Below are positions 1 through 10,857 of a stretch of DNA of 64,000 nucleotides, one piece after another (position 1 is the first letter of the stretch; every line of letters starts with the position of its first letter). Source of the DNA: Corylus avellana. Taxonomy: Eukaryota > Streptophyta > Magnoliopsida > Fagales > Betulaceae. The DNA lies in NCBI RefSeq assembly GCF_901000735.1, contig NC_081545.1, positions 7,741,540 to 7,805,539 on the forward strand, given 5' to 3'. The translations under genes were made by a program, and so were the position numbers. Below the pieces are notes generated by a model, which saw only the letters and a list, made by a program, of their open reading frames with translations, searched no databases and was not told the origin of the DNA.

Positions 1-229
1 TTCCATCGGTCATACTTTTCACCAATCATTTGATTTTTATTTAATTTTTAATTTTTATTCTTCAAACGAAAATACTAATAACCAACTTTTTTTTTTTTTT
101 TTTTCACTTATATGTTAATTTAGAATTTTTTTTAAAAAAAAATAAAAAATACTGCCAAAATTCATTAAGAGGACCACAAGTCCGCTAGTTTGCTTTTATT
201 AAAGCCTATGGCATCTAAAATTCAACGCC
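1..229. other. AT-rich intergenic flank
   Basis: A/T-rich sequence with a long T run near 88-104. I see no gene or recognisable element. It ends at a 100-N gap. Confidence 0.6.
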
Positions 230-329
230 NNNNNNNNNNNNNNNNNNNNNNNNNNNNNNNNNNNNNNNNNNNNNNNNNNNNNNNNNNNNNNNNNNNNNNN
301 NNNNNNNNNNNNNNNNNNNNNNNNNNNNN
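230..329. other. Assembly gap (100 N)
   Basis: Exactly 100 N, the usual scaffold placeholder for a gap of unknown length. It is followed directly by a T homopolymer, so the gap probably reflects sequencing trouble in a homopolymer. Confidence 0.98.
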
Positions 330-454
330 TTTTTTTTTTTTTTTTTTTTTTGAGCAAATACAAACAAAATGAAAGAATTATATATAGATGCTTCCCACGG
401 TTAATTCTAAGGTGAGAATAGTGTTTAAAAGCCCAAGGTAGATTATCACGGTAG

Positions 455-562
455 TAAAATATGTCTACACAAGAGGGGAATAGGAGATTTAAGCTAGTGA
501 CTTCTACTTCATGAAGCGTAATCTCTAATCGATTGAACTACTCCTTGAAAACACAAACTATG
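455..562 (-). mobile_element. tRNA-derived SINE (minus strand)
   Basis: Read on the minus strand this has a box A-like segment (TAGTTCAATCGATTAGAG) and, about 40 bases on, a box B-like segment (GTCACTAGCTTAAATCTCC), then a C/T-rich stretch ending near GTGTAGACAT. The same order and spacing occurs at 39438-39556 and 55131-55250, so this is a dispersed family with an internal RNA polymerase III promoter and not a functional tRNA (no anticodon arm can be folded). The ends are approximate because no clear target-site duplication was found. Confidence 0.6.
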
Positions 563-720
563 ACTTTTAAATAAAGACATGAGTTGTAGAGTTGGCCGAA
601 AAGAAGCGTGCGATTTCTAACCTAAAAAAATTCAATATTTTTTTTTTATGTCAAGACGTGGCACAAGGTCATGTCAGATTGGGCGGACTCTAGGACTACC
701 CAGGTCGGACGAATAATCCT

Positions 721-960
721 GAATGCCATTTTAGCGAAACCCGTCTTTTTTTCTTTGTTTTCTTTGTTTTTGTTTTTTTTTTGTTTTTTGTTTTTTTTTT
801 TTTTCAGAATACATGGACACCTGTCTCTGTCAATCGTACATAATTATCTTTCTCAAAAGAGAGGAAAAGGTAAAGCCTCGTGGAAAGCAAAGCCATTGGG
901 GCCACTGGAAAAGACAAAATGGACATGTTTTTCCTCACTTCCCTTTGTTTTTCCTGCTAA
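721..960 (+). repeat. Decayed receptor-kinase 5' flank, part 1
   Basis: This stretch is homologous to 27620-27880, just upstream of the intact receptor kinase. Both share a GAAACCCGTCTT start, a T-rich run, then AAAAGAGAGGAAAAGGTAAA and a GGACATGTTTT segment. I infer that this is the promoter-side flank of a lost tandem paralogue. No coding sequence is seen in it. Confidence 0.6.
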
Positions 961-1323
961 GAGCACTAGCACCAGTTTTCTAATCATTTTCTTTTAATTT
1001 AAGAAATAAAATTATTATTTTTTATTCCCTATAAAAAAACACTTTACAATATATTCATTTATTTTTTCATATATGAATTAAATACTATTTCTTTTTCTCA
1101 TTGCAATTAATGAACGAGGAGATATGATGAAGAATTGTTGGAACATGTGAATGAGAGGGGAGAGAATCAGTTTTTTATAATTTAATAATGCATTGGGAAA
1201 CACTGCCATTTGATGTTGGTTATATTTAAGGCTTTTGATGTGGATGCTTTGTTGTTATTCTTTTGAGATTTTCCCTAAACATAGGGAAGAGAATGTGCTA
1301 TAGGAAGTCTACTGCTAGTACTC
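961..1323. mobile_element. MITE 1 (TAA target duplication)
   Basis: A 363-bp non-coding element with imperfect terminal inverted repeats. The left end is GAGCACTAGCACCAG; the right end, reverse-complemented, is GAGTACTAGCAGTAG. TAA flanks both sides (958-960 and 1324-1326). A 3-bp TAA duplication points to the PIF/Harbinger type, but the family is inferred from size, inverted ends and duplication only. Confidence 0.65.
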
Positions 1324-1326
1324 TAA

Positions 1327-1797
1327 GAGCACTAGTAACATATGCGTTATATGTCATTCACTTTCCTATGTTTAGGGAAAATTTTAAAAAAACTTACATC
1401 AGAAACTCTATATTTAACTTATACTAAAGGGTATCTACAATGCTTTCCAATGCATTGAGAAACACAGTAGATACCCAATGCTTTATTAAATTATAAACAA
1501 ATTATTCTCTCCTCTTCGCATGTCCTCAACAATTCTCTCTCCTCTCTCGTCCTCTCTGTTGGGCGTTGGAACCGGTTGCAATGATAAAAAAAAAAAAAAA
1601 AAAAAAATAGTATTTAATTAAATAAGGAAAAAAAAAAGAGAGAAAAAAATAAGAAAGATAAGAGTAAAAAATAATATTTAATTGATATGGGGAAAAATAA
1701 GGCAATCTAAATGGTTTTTTTTTTTTTATAAGGAATCAAAAAGTAGTTTTATTCTCTAAATTTAGGAAAAATGGTTGGAAAACTGCTGCTAGTGTTC
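1327..1797. mobile_element. MITE 2, same family, back to back with MITE 1
   Basis: It begins GAGCACTAGTAAC immediately after the TAA that ends MITE 1 and finishes with CTGCTGCTAGTGTTC. Its left part contains the inverse of a segment in the right part of MITE 1 (CCTATGTTTAGGGAAAA versus TTCCCTAAACATAGG), so the two copies meet in inverted orientation. It contains an A homopolymer and no coding sequence. Confidence 0.55.
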
Positions 1798-2712
1798 AAG
1801 AGGACAAATCCGAAGACCTATAAGAGGAAAATATCTGAGAAGTAATAGTATAATTTTTTATAAATTCAAATTTGATGATAGAAACTATATGTTATTTTGC
1901 AACTATCTCACTACATATTAGTCTCAGTTAACTTTAGGATCAATCAATGTATATATATATTACTTTTCACTATTACATCAACAATATTGTCTTATTGTTG
2001 TAAGATAAAAATGTAATATATAGAATTATTCTTTATAAAATTAATAGAAAACTGCCGCGTGACAATCGATATTCTAATAATTGATAGCTTATAATAAAAT
2101 TTGTAATGTGAAAGTTTGAGATAGCTAAAGAACAACAATCCAAAGGGAAAGAGAAAAGAAGTAGGATTATTCCATCCCGGTGAAGGAGAACATCTTTGAT
2201 TATATAGAGAATCAATGTTCCAATTATCTCGAGTATTGTGCTGATTAATTAGAGTTTAAGTAAGGATTAGAGAGTCCTTCTCAACTGTAATTTTATCTAG
2301 GTTGAGATCTAATGATTCTTTTATAACTACCAGCTTATAACCCGCTTTATGCGCCTGTTTTATTAATTATAATTTATTTGAAAATTCTTTACAAGATTAT
2401 TAGTAATTAATTTTTCTTTCCTCACTCAATTAACTAAATGCTATCAATTTTTTTAAGAAATGTTATAAAATCATTTTAACCATATTTCTTTACTTAACAG
2501 CATAAACGTACCCACAAATCAAATTAAATTTTGAAATTCATAAAGTTGAATCTTTATAAATTGATATATGTTAAATATTTGTTGCCATAAATGTAGTTTA
2601 AAACTATAAAGGAAAAAAATTATCAAAATGAAAAACTGGATTAATTAATAATAATAATAAATGAACAATCAATCATATCCCAACACCCTTCCCTTTTTGT
2701 TGTATTTGCTTT
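1798..2712 (+). repeat. Decayed receptor-kinase 5' flank, part 2
   Basis: It is collinear with about 27880-28560: both have GACAAATCCGAAGACCT or a close match, TTGCAACTATC, an AAAATGTAATA...TTATTCTTTATAAAA block and a TTTTATCTAGGT..GAGATC block. It continues the 5' flank that MITEs 1 and 2 interrupted. No exon follows; the sequence runs into a gap at 2713 and then transposons. Confidence 0.55.
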
Positions 2713-2812
2713 NNNNNNNNNNNNNNNNNNNNNNNNNNNNNNNNNNNNNNNNNNNNNNNNNNNNNNNNNNNNNNNNNNNNNNNNNNNNNNNNNNNNNNNN
2801 NNNNNNNNNNNN
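2713..2812. other. Assembly gap (100 N)
   Basis: Exactly 100 N. It probably hides the left end of the CACTA-like element that follows. Confidence 0.98.
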
Positions 2813-3164
2813 AATTAATTGAAAAAAAAAATTCAGAAAAAATTTAAAAAAAAAATATTTTTTTTAAATAATTTTTAAATTCCTGACGTGTCAATTTTGA
2901 CACGTCAGGAAATTTAAAATTATTAAAAAAAAATAATTTTCATTTTTAAAATTTTTTCTTTAATTAAAAACATTTACTGAAGTGTCAAAAAGTGACACGT
3001 CAAAAAAAATTTTCTGACGTGCCAAGAAATTTTCCGTTTCTGACACCCATAATCTTAACGCCTGAGATACGTCAAAATCGACCCGTCATGAGGATTTTTT
3101 GACGTGTCAGACCACCTGACACGTCAGAAAATGTAAGTCAGCAAAAATTTTGTTTTTTGTAGTG
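2813..3164. mobile_element. Right end of a non-autonomous CACTA-like element
   Basis: The sequence ends TTTTTTGTAGTG at 3164, the reverse complement of CACTACAAAAAA, the typical terminus of plant CACTA (En/Spm) elements. Before it are several TGACGTGTCA-type subterminal motifs in both orientations, including one palindromic pair around 2884-2909 and another at about 3100-3127. Subterminal repeats of this kind are a CACTA hallmark. There is no coding sequence and the left end is missing in the gap. Confidence 0.6.
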
Positions 3165-3305
3165 ATAGACAAATTGAAGTGCAAAATAATGAAAATTGCT
3201 GACGAGGAAGCGAAGCCGGAGGCACAAATTTGTTTTATTAAGCGCGAAACTAAAATAATAAAATGCAATGACTAATAAACCTCTTTTTTTTTTTAATACT
3301 ATGTT
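3165..3305. other. Short intergenic stretch
   Basis: No gene or element recognised. It carries the left target-site copy (ATGTT, 3301-3305) of the large nested element that follows. Confidence 0.5.
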
Positions 3306-3390
3306 TGTTGAGCCAAGATTATAAAAGAAGCATAAAAGTGTAGAATAAGAAAAATAGCACAGCCACACAAGACACCAAGATTTAAGTGGT
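3306..3390 (-). repeat. 3' LTR of gag-only Copia A, first fragment
   Basis: It aligns with the start of the right LTR (13225 onward): TGTTGaGCCAa..., AAAAGAAGCA, AATAAGAAAAATA, GACACCAA and TTTAAGTGGT. The match stops at GTGGT, which is the target site duplicated by the solo LTR inserted here. The LTR resumes at 10142. Confidence 0.7.
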
Positions 3391-3608
3391 TGATACAACC
3401 TGACTTGGTAGGTTGCAATGAAGAACAACAATAAAGCAGCGAATAAGTAATTTTAGATCTTGATTCTATCAATGATTTAAGAATTCTTCTAAAAACAATA
3501 GATTCTATCTAAAGTTTAAAAGAAAAAGAGGAATAAACTCAATTCTGAGTATTTTCATTAATCAAAATCAATAATAAACAACTACTCCCTTTCTCTTGAG
3601 GTTATATG

Positions 3609-3956
3609 TGTAAAAAATTTATATTGACATAAATTCTATCTCTTTCTAGATCTTAAGTATCATGATTTTCACTATAAGTAAATGAAAGAAACATACCAGA
3701 ATCTATAGCAATGAAATCTTCTGAAGACCCACACACTAGGAAATGGTTTCTCTCACTTGACCTACTTAAGATGCACAAAGATGATGGAGATTGTACATAT
3801 TTATAGGGTAGAGAGAGGACCGGTTTCCTTTATTCATTCAATAACTCCACTTCCCATCAAAGTAGAAGTTATACAAGAGTTTAAAGAATGGGATTAGGTA
3901 ACCTTACACCATTAATAGTCGTAATAGTTTTTCATGTGGGTTATTGAATTCTTACA
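3609..3956 (-). repeat. Copia A 3' LTR
   Basis: It starts TGTAAAAAATTTAT and ends GAATTCTTACA. It differs from the right LTR by a deletion of about 30 bases near 3875 and scattered substitutions, so the insertion is not recent. Confidence 0.9.
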
Positions 3957-4353
3957 TTCTCCCACTTAGCCCACATGACTAATACTGTTTGACTCTAATA
4001 AGGTTAACATTAGGCGTGCAAAAAATCTAATCCAGCCTTACTTTAATTTGGTCATCATAAATACCACAATCAAACAACCTACTAGTGTGAGTCATGGCGG
4101 TTGTACATCAAAAGGCGACATAGTCCCTTCCATGTACTACAACACTAACAACTTGTTTAACCATGATTCATAAATGACAAGTATTGTCTAAATGGTCCAA
4201 CAAAAATGTCTGTTGTCAAAGACTATTCCTGTTGTCATTCATCCAATCTTATATGTACATACAAAATGGAAAACAGGAAAGAATCATAAACATATTTAAT
4301 GAGATCTTAAAAATGTCTAATAACATAAACAAACATTATGCAATCCATAAACA

Positions 4354-5200
4354 TTATGGGCACAACGGGTTACAATTAAGACCCATTTTGTTAACGTGTT
4401 CCTTAAATGTCTTTGGTGGTAACCCTTTTGTTAATAGATCTGCAATCATGAGCTCTGTATTAATATGTTCTATAGACACTCTTTGTTTTTGAACTTCCTC
4501 CTTAACGACAAAATATTTAATCTCCATATGTTTAATTAGCACCATTAGAACATCTGTTGTTCTTGGAGAAAAACACAGCTGCAAAATTATCACAATAAAT
4601 TTTCAATGCCTTGGCAATAGTGACGACAGTTCCAAGTCCTGAAATAAAGTTTCGCAACCATAAGCCATGAATAGTGGCCTCAAAGCATGTCACAAATTCA
4701 GCTTCCATTGTGGATGAAGCAATGATGGTCTGTTTTGCACTTTTCCATGAGATTGCTCCTCCAGCTAACAAAAATAGATAACCAAAAGTTGATTTTCTAC
4801 TATCAACACATCCGGAAAAGTCTGAATCAGAGTAGCCAATCACCTCTAAGTGATTAGATCTTTTAAAAGTGAACATGTAATCTTTTGTTCCTCGTAAGTA
4901 CCTCATCATTTTCTTTGCAGCTTTCCAATGATCCATTCCAGGATTGCTTTGGTATCTGCCCAACATACCAACTGTAAAACTGATGTATGGCCTAGTGCAC
5001 GTCTGTGCATACATCAAGCTTCCTACCATTGAAGCATAAGGAATTCTTTCCATTTGTTTACGTTCCCATTCATTCTGTGGACATTGCATGAGACTGAACT
5101 TATCCCCCTTTTGAATTGGAGCAACACTAGCTAAACAGTTCTCCATGCTAAATCTCTCTAAAACTCTTTCAATATATTGTTTTTTAGACAACCCTAACAA
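4354..5200 (-). pseudogene. Copia A RNase H region, frame-broken
   Basis: Minus-strand remnants of the end of the Copia polyprotein. The upstream part (4532-5200) has the connection segment (LGLSKKQYIERVL, PYASMVGSLMYAQ) and RNase H with the acidic motifs YSDSDF, MEAEF and IYCDN. A frame break follows near 4590, and the C-terminal part (4354-4593) carries the conserved IKYFVVKEEVQ and ADLLTKGLPPKTF segments. RNase H removes the RNA strand from the RNA/DNA hybrid during reverse transcription. The breaks mean no full polyprotein can be made. Confidence 0.85.
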
Positions 5201-5215
5201 TCCACGTGATCGATC

Positions 5216-6364
5216 TCAGAATATTTCTATTCCTATCACATAGGTTGCCTCACCTATATCTTTCATTTCAAAGTTCTTAGAGAGAAATTTCTTGGTTTCA
5301 TACAATAAACCAAGATCACTACTAGCAAGCAAAATGTCATCAATATATAGAATTAGGAACATAAACTTGCTCCCACTAACCTTCAAGTATATACACCGAT
5401 CAACAGTGTTTTCCTTAAAACCGAAGGAAGTAATGGTATCATTGAACTTAAGATACCATTGTCTGGAAACTTGTTTAAGTCCATATATTGACTTATTTAA
5501 TTTGCAAACCATGTGCTCTTTTTCCTTTATTGAGAAACCTTCAGGTTGGTCCATATAGACTTCTTCCTCTAAACTCCCATTCAAAAATTCAGTTTTCACA
5601 TCCATTTGATGCAACTCTAAATCATAACGAGCTACCAAAGCCTTAATGATTCTAAGTGAGTCCTTCTTAGACACAGGAGAGAATGTCTCCTTATAATCAA
5701 TGCCTCCTCTCTGAGTAAAACCTTTGGCCACAAGCCTAGCTTTATATCGTTCGATATTGCCATGTGAGTCGCGCTTGATCTTGAAGACCCATTTACACCC
5801 GATTGTCTTATATCCTTCAGGCAATTCAACGAGATCCCAGAATTTATTTTGGTCCATTGATTTCAACTCATCATTCATGGCATCAATCCATTTAACAGAA
5901 TCATTACTTTCAATGGCTTGTGAAAATGAAACCGAATCCTTACTTGTCCCTATATCAAAATCAGATTCTTGTAAATAAACAGCATAATCACCTGAAATAA
6001 CGGATCTTCGTTCTCTTTGAGGCCTTCTTAATGCTATTCGTTGTGATTCTTCTATAATTGGTTCATTGGTGATAATCTCTTCATGGAGTGATTGATCAAT
6101 AACTTGTTGTTCAATATTGTCAAATGATTGTACAATTGTAGGAACAACGGCTTCTTTAGAAGTTATGGGTAGTGGGACTTTTACCCTAACTTCTTGAATA
6201 ACCACATTTTGTGATTTATCACTCCCACTAATTTCACCATTCTCAAGGAATCTGGCATTACCGGGTTCAACAATTTTTGTACTATGTGTAGGACAGTAAA
6301 ACCTATACCCTTTGGATTTTTCTGGATAACCAATAAAATAACCACTAATGGTTTTCAAATCCAA
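5216..6364 (-). pseudogene. Copia A reverse transcriptase region
   Basis: A minus-strand open stretch of 382 codons. It has the acidic linker after integrase, then the Copia reverse transcriptase: KWVFKIKRD, ARLVAKGFTQRGGIDY, ETFSPV, LHQMDVKTEFLNG, YMDQPEGF, SIYGLKQVSRQWY and the catalytic YIDD box (YVDD in copy B). The usual Ala in KTAFLNG is Glu here. A stop/frame break just beyond residue 382 separates it from RNase H, and a break upstream separates it from integrase. Confidence 0.88.
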
Positions 6365-6409
6365 TTTCTTTTCATGTGGATTTTAAATTCTAGCCTCTAC
6401 AGGACAACC

Positions 6410-7486
6410 CTAAACATGCAGGTGTCTTAAACTTGGTTTCCTTCCAGTCCATAGTTCAAAAGGAGTCTTTGGAACTGCTTTAGAAGGGACTCTATTCAAT
6501 AAATATACAACGGTCTTAAGGACTTCCATCCACAATGAAATGGGTAAAGAGGAATTACTTAACATACTCCTAACCATATCCATTAGAGTACGATTACGCC
6601 TTTCAACTACTCCATTTTGCTGAGGCGTACCTAGCATAGTGTATTGTGCACAAATGCCATGCTTTTCAAGGAGTTTAGCAAATGGGCCAGGGCATTGACC
6701 CAATCCATCATACCTTCCATAATACTCGTCACCTCTATCTGATATGACAACTTTCACTTTTCTATCTAATTGTCTTTCAACCTTAGTAATGTATACCTCC
6801 AAAGCATTTACTGCTTGAGATTTTTCATGCAACAAATAGATATAACAATAACATGAAAAATCATCAATAAAGTTGATAAAATATTTTTCTCTACTAAAAG
6901 ATGGTGAGTCAAAAGGTCCACAAATGTCTGTATGGACAATTTCAAGAAGTCCTCCACTTCTTGTAGCACCTTTCTTTGTGTGTTTGGTTTGTTTTCCCTT
7001 AATACAATCCACACACACACCAAAATTAGTAAAATCTAGATTCGGAAGAATCTCATCTTTTACTAATCTTTCTAATCTTTTTCTGGATATATGACCTAGT
7101 CTTTTGTGCCACAAGATGGAAGAATTTTCATTAATCAGGCTACGTTTAGTTCCAACATTATGATGCAGAGTTAGAAGGCTTTCAGCAAAATGACTATTAA
7201 GATTCAATTTATAAAGACCATTACATAGATTCCCTGAACCAATGAAAGAGGTGTTTTTAAATAAATTGAATCTTTTATTGCGGAATGTAAAGGAAGAACC
7301 ATCAAGATCAAGGCTAGATAAAGAAACCAAATTTCGAGAAATAGAAGGAACATAAAGAGTCTGAAACAAATCTAGGTAACAACCAGTATCTAGAAACAAA
7401 CGAAAGGTTCCGATGGCAACATCTTGAACTTTAACCCCATTTCCCATGCATCGAATTAGAAACATGAACAGTAGAACCTGAGTCAA
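6410..7486 (-). pseudogene. Copia A protease C-term and integrase
   Basis: A minus-strand open stretch of 358 codons. It has the HxxxxH/CxxC integrase zinc finger ([10 protein letters not shown]...CVDCIKGK), then the DDE core: [17 protein letters not shown] and [13 protein letters not shown]. Copy B has the usual SDRGGEYYG, so Gly to Asp is a private mutation here. The N-terminal part contains the region linking protease to integrase. It overlaps the gag/protease stretch in another frame, showing a frameshift near 7440-7480. Confidence 0.87.
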
Positions 7487-8371
7487 TCCACCAAGTATTG
7501 GAAGGAACAGCAGTAAGATTTGATTCGAAACATACGCAAGCTAAAGGCTTGCCTTTCTTTTCGAACCATGCCTTACGTTTGAGGAAATCTTTCTGAACAT
7601 GCCCAAACTTTCTGCAGAAATGGCACTTAACACTATTTAGTTCCTTTTGATGAACCTCAATTACTTGAGGAGGTCCATTAACTTTAGGTGACTCTATCTT
7701 TTTGCCCTTTTTAGGCTTCTTCCACTTCTTTTTGGCTCCATGAGTTACAAGATGAATAAAATGATATCCTTGTTGCTTAAGCCTTGCCTCTTCTTGAACA
7801 AGCATACTAGCCAATTCATTTACATTCCACTTATCTTTAATAGTGTTGTAATGAATTTGAAATGGCCCATATTGAGAAGGCAAGGAATTCAAGATAAATT
7901 GCACAAGAAAAAATTCATCCACATTCATCCCAAGAGCCTTTAATTTAGCAACTCGATTTGTCATTTCAAGGATATGCTCATGCATCCCACATGTACCATC
8001 AAATTTCATGGTGGTAAGTTTAGCCATCAATGTCCCAGCAAGAGACTTGTCAGCTGAACGGAAACGTTCTTCCACAGTTGTAAAGAATTCTTTAGCACTA
8101 TCACATTTAGGAAGTGTTGACTTAATATTATTCGCTATGCTCATTCGCATAAACATAATGTTCAATCTTTCCCAAGACATGTATAATGCCTCTTCTTCCG
8201 CACTGCTTGAATCAGTAATAGCAGGCGGTTTCTCAGTCCAGAGTGCCAAATCAAGATCCAGAACACCAAAATGAAACTAAACTTGTTCAGACCAGTTAGA
8301 GAAATTTGTTCCATTAAGAATCGGAACAGATGAAACATGCGAATGTAGCGAAATAGGAACTGACACTGCAA
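7431..8371 (-). pseudogene. Copia A gag and protease start, broken
   Basis: The UBN2-type Copia gag (LPSQYGPFQIHYNTI, ELASMLVQEEARLK) is followed by a zinc knuckle whose last Cys is Phe (CHFCRKFGHVQKDF) and the aspartic protease start [14 protein letters not shown]. The gag start near 8330 is separated by a CAG-to-TAG stop that copy B lacks. Gag packages the element RNA; loss of the knuckle Cys would impair RNA binding. Confidence 0.85.
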
Positions 8372-9512
8372 TAAAATAAATGCTCACCATATTAATGCTA
8401 TGAGTTATCAAACATAAAATAATATTTTAAGTAGTACTACCGCAATTCACCTTTGGGTGGAAATTACGATATACTAAATATATATATATATATGATCATT
8501 ATGGTGATTCCTTTTCACCTATAAGAATAATTAATAATGCATCCGTAATTCGATAGGTTCGTTACCTTTGGGTATTCGGTTCCAATTCTCAATTAAGAAT
8601 GCACATTAATTATCCTATCTCAGTTTATCAATCACTTGAAAGGTGGTGCACCTTTGGGTCAATCCAAAAGATTCATGTGATTAAAAAACTGTAAAAATTT
8701 GCAATGTCATTGTCTTAATACGTGGGATATAGGTATTAAGTTTCAAACATACGACTTGAAATCTATGAATCATTCTAGTTGGGTCACTTTGGTGATCACC
8801 AAACTATTCATAATATAGATCTCAATTCGAAACAATAACAATGCAAGACGAATAATAATAATAGTATGCTTTTAACATTGATTGACATAAATATTCATGT
8901 TTATAACCAACAAGAAAATAACACATGAAATAAAACAATCAATATTTTAAAGACAAAACGTATATTGCCAATGTATATAACTTGCTACAAAAGATCTTCA
9001 TAAACTGTGCATACCAATATTCATAAAAGAATTTGCCATATCCAAAAGTACTCAACCGAAAGTATTGTCATTAAAAGACAAAATATTAAACACACATAAA
9101 TAATAGCCATGCGTTAATTGTGCAACTTGATAACAGTTTAACAGGAGCACAAACAAATAATGAAAAACACGAGTGATGTTTTTCCTAAACGGTGAAATGA
9201 ACTTTGTATGTGTCAGAGGTGTTAATATGGGTATAGATATAATAGATCTATAGAAATAAATGTTAACACATTAAATTATCCATAGTATACGGATGTTACA
9301 GTTCCCACAAAATCATGCGACAAAATCAAATCATAAACCGTTTTGCATCCAGTTGGCTCAGTGTGTATATGTACAGATGACAAATTCAAAAGATCACACA
9401 ATAACTACAAATAAATTCTAAGAGATTTGCGTGAGAATATGAATAATGTAAAACTCATACATATTTCTTAATGGAAAAACATGAAAGTTACAATTAAGGC
9501 TATGATATCACA
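8372..9512 (-). other. Copia A untranslated leader with repeated motif
   Basis: About 1.1 kb between the 5' LTR and gag with no coding capacity. The motif ACCTTTGGGT recurs at about 8450, 8563 and 8650, and related CACCT/GGTGA segments lie between the copies. The same motifs are in copy B. The primer-binding site is at its right end. The arrangement could form RNA stem-loops, but that is inference. Confidence 0.6.
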
Positions 9513-9890
9513 TGTAAAAAATTTATATTGACATAAATTCTATCTCTTTCTAGATCTTAACTATCATGATTTTCACTATAAATAAATGAAAGAAACATAC
9601 CAGAATCCATAGCAATGAAATCTTCTGAAGACCCACACACTAGGAAATGGTTTATCTCACTTGACCCACTTAAGATGCACAAAGATGATGGAGATTGTGC
9701 ATATTTATAGGGTAGAGAGAGAACCGGTTTCCTTTATTCATTCAATAACTCCACTTCCCATCAAAGTAGAAGTTATACAATATATGAAACTGCTTCTCTT
9801 AATTAACTAAGAGTTTAAAGAATGGGATTAGGTAACCTTACACCATTAATAGTCGTAACAGTTTTTCATGTGGGTTATTGAATTCTTACA
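9513..9890 (-). repeat. Copia A 5' LTR
   Basis: The 378-bp LTR, TGTAAAAAATTTAT to GAATTCTTACA, followed by the ATATG target duplication. Being the 5' LTR of a minus-strand element, it would have held the promoter. Confidence 0.9.
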
Positions 9891-10141
9891 ATATGTATAT
9901 ATTTATAGCCCAAAACTCTAAACCTAATAAAATATGACATAAATACTTCCAAAACCTTAAAACTAATAAAATAACAACATAAAATCGGTTTAAGCTAAAA
10001 AAAGGCGAAAAAATAACATAATATCTCCCGCATGCGCTCGATTGCAGGCACAGGAGCGACCAATCGCAGTTCTAGGGACCGGGCACTTGATCACAGTCCA
10101 GTGTGCGCTCGATCGCAGTACTAGGGACTCAATCTGCATCA

Positions 10142-10276
10142 GTGGTTCAGCCCAACAAGTTTACATCCATGTGTAGAGACAATCCAAAAGAAATTCACTA
10201 ACAAAAGTGGAGTACAAAGAGTTGTACAAACAAAACCATTCAAACCCAAAAGCTCAATACGCCCAAATTTCACCTT

Positions 10277-10322
<46 letters not shown>

Positions 10323-10857
10323 AAAATAGAGTAAATATACTCTAAAATCTCTAAGTCACCGCGCGACGAAAACAAATTGTGAGAATCACAAGTGAGATAT
10401 CTTCTTGCCTCTTTCCTAGTAGTTCCTCAAACAAACCTCATTCTTATAGGAAATAAGTATTGTTGCAGACAAGGCACTTCCATTGACGCAGTAAGTCTTC
10501 ATTCGGTGGAACAAATGGACAAAGCACTAATAAATACAAATGGGCAAAGCACTAAACCCCATTTCAGCAACTTCATTCGGTGCAAAAGCCACAATTTCCT
10601 AACAATCAACAAAAGTCTTCACTGTGGAGTGGAGGAAGACATATGGGTCCATCTCTTTTGATAAAAGAGCAGCCAAATAAATCTTCCCAATTGACTAATA
10701 TAAGCCAATTACCATATTCAACATATACCCACAGAAAGTGTGGATTTCTACCGATTTATGCTCCAGCATTACTTTCCATTCAATTTATTATAAGGTGCCA
10801 AAAAACAAAACACATCCAACACGTGGCCCCATACTAATATGAGCCAATTTTTCAACA
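10142..10857 (-). repeat. 3' LTR of gag-only Copia A, second fragment
   Basis: It continues the LTR begun at 3306. It aligns throughout with 13310-14024 (GTGGTTC.GCC.AACAAG..TTACATC through ATATGAGCCAATTTTTCAACA). It contains an A homopolymer of about 30 bases at 10286-10317. The polypurine tract of the element abuts its right end. Confidence 0.75.

Larger units (their letters stand above)
3609..9890 (-). mobile_element. Copia retrotransposon, copy A (6.3 kb, full length, decayed)
   Basis: A complete minus-strand element. LTRs are 3609-3956 (348 bp, lacking about 30 bp) and 9513-9890 (378 bp), both TGTAAAAAAT...ATTCTTACA. Perfect ATATG duplications lie at 3604-3608 and 9891-9895. The primer-binding site next to the 5' LTR (about 9498-9512) is a mutated initiator-Met tRNA complement, and the polypurine tract is at about 3957-3968. 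The order gag, protease, integrase, reverse transcriptase, RNase H is the Copia order. Stops and frame breaks make it inactive. A matching copy lies at 16088-22252. Confidence 0.9.
3391..10141 (-). mobile_element. Solo LTR (acidic-ORF family), interrupted by Copia A
   Basis: Pieces 3391-3608 and 9896-10141 form one LTR of about 464 bp: on the minus strand it starts TGATGCAGAT and ends TTGTATCA. It is flanked by GTGGT on both sides (3386-3390 and 10142-10146). It has a TATA box (CTATAAATATATA, minus strand) near 9897-9910 and several CGATCGCAG-type motifs upstream. It matches the LTRs at 33609-34155 and 35560-36067 (same ends, TATA box, and a GATAGAATCAAGATCTA block), so it is the solo remnant of that family. 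Copia A inserted next to its TATA box. Confidence 0.75.

Noticed and set aside
190..372. Open stretch spanning the first gap.
   Set aside because: Most of it is N and a T homopolymer, so it has no evidential value.
10286..10317. Poly-A tract as the tail of a retroposed gene.
   Set aside because: It is inside an LTR whose other copies have a shorter or interrupted A run; it is a homopolymer expansion.
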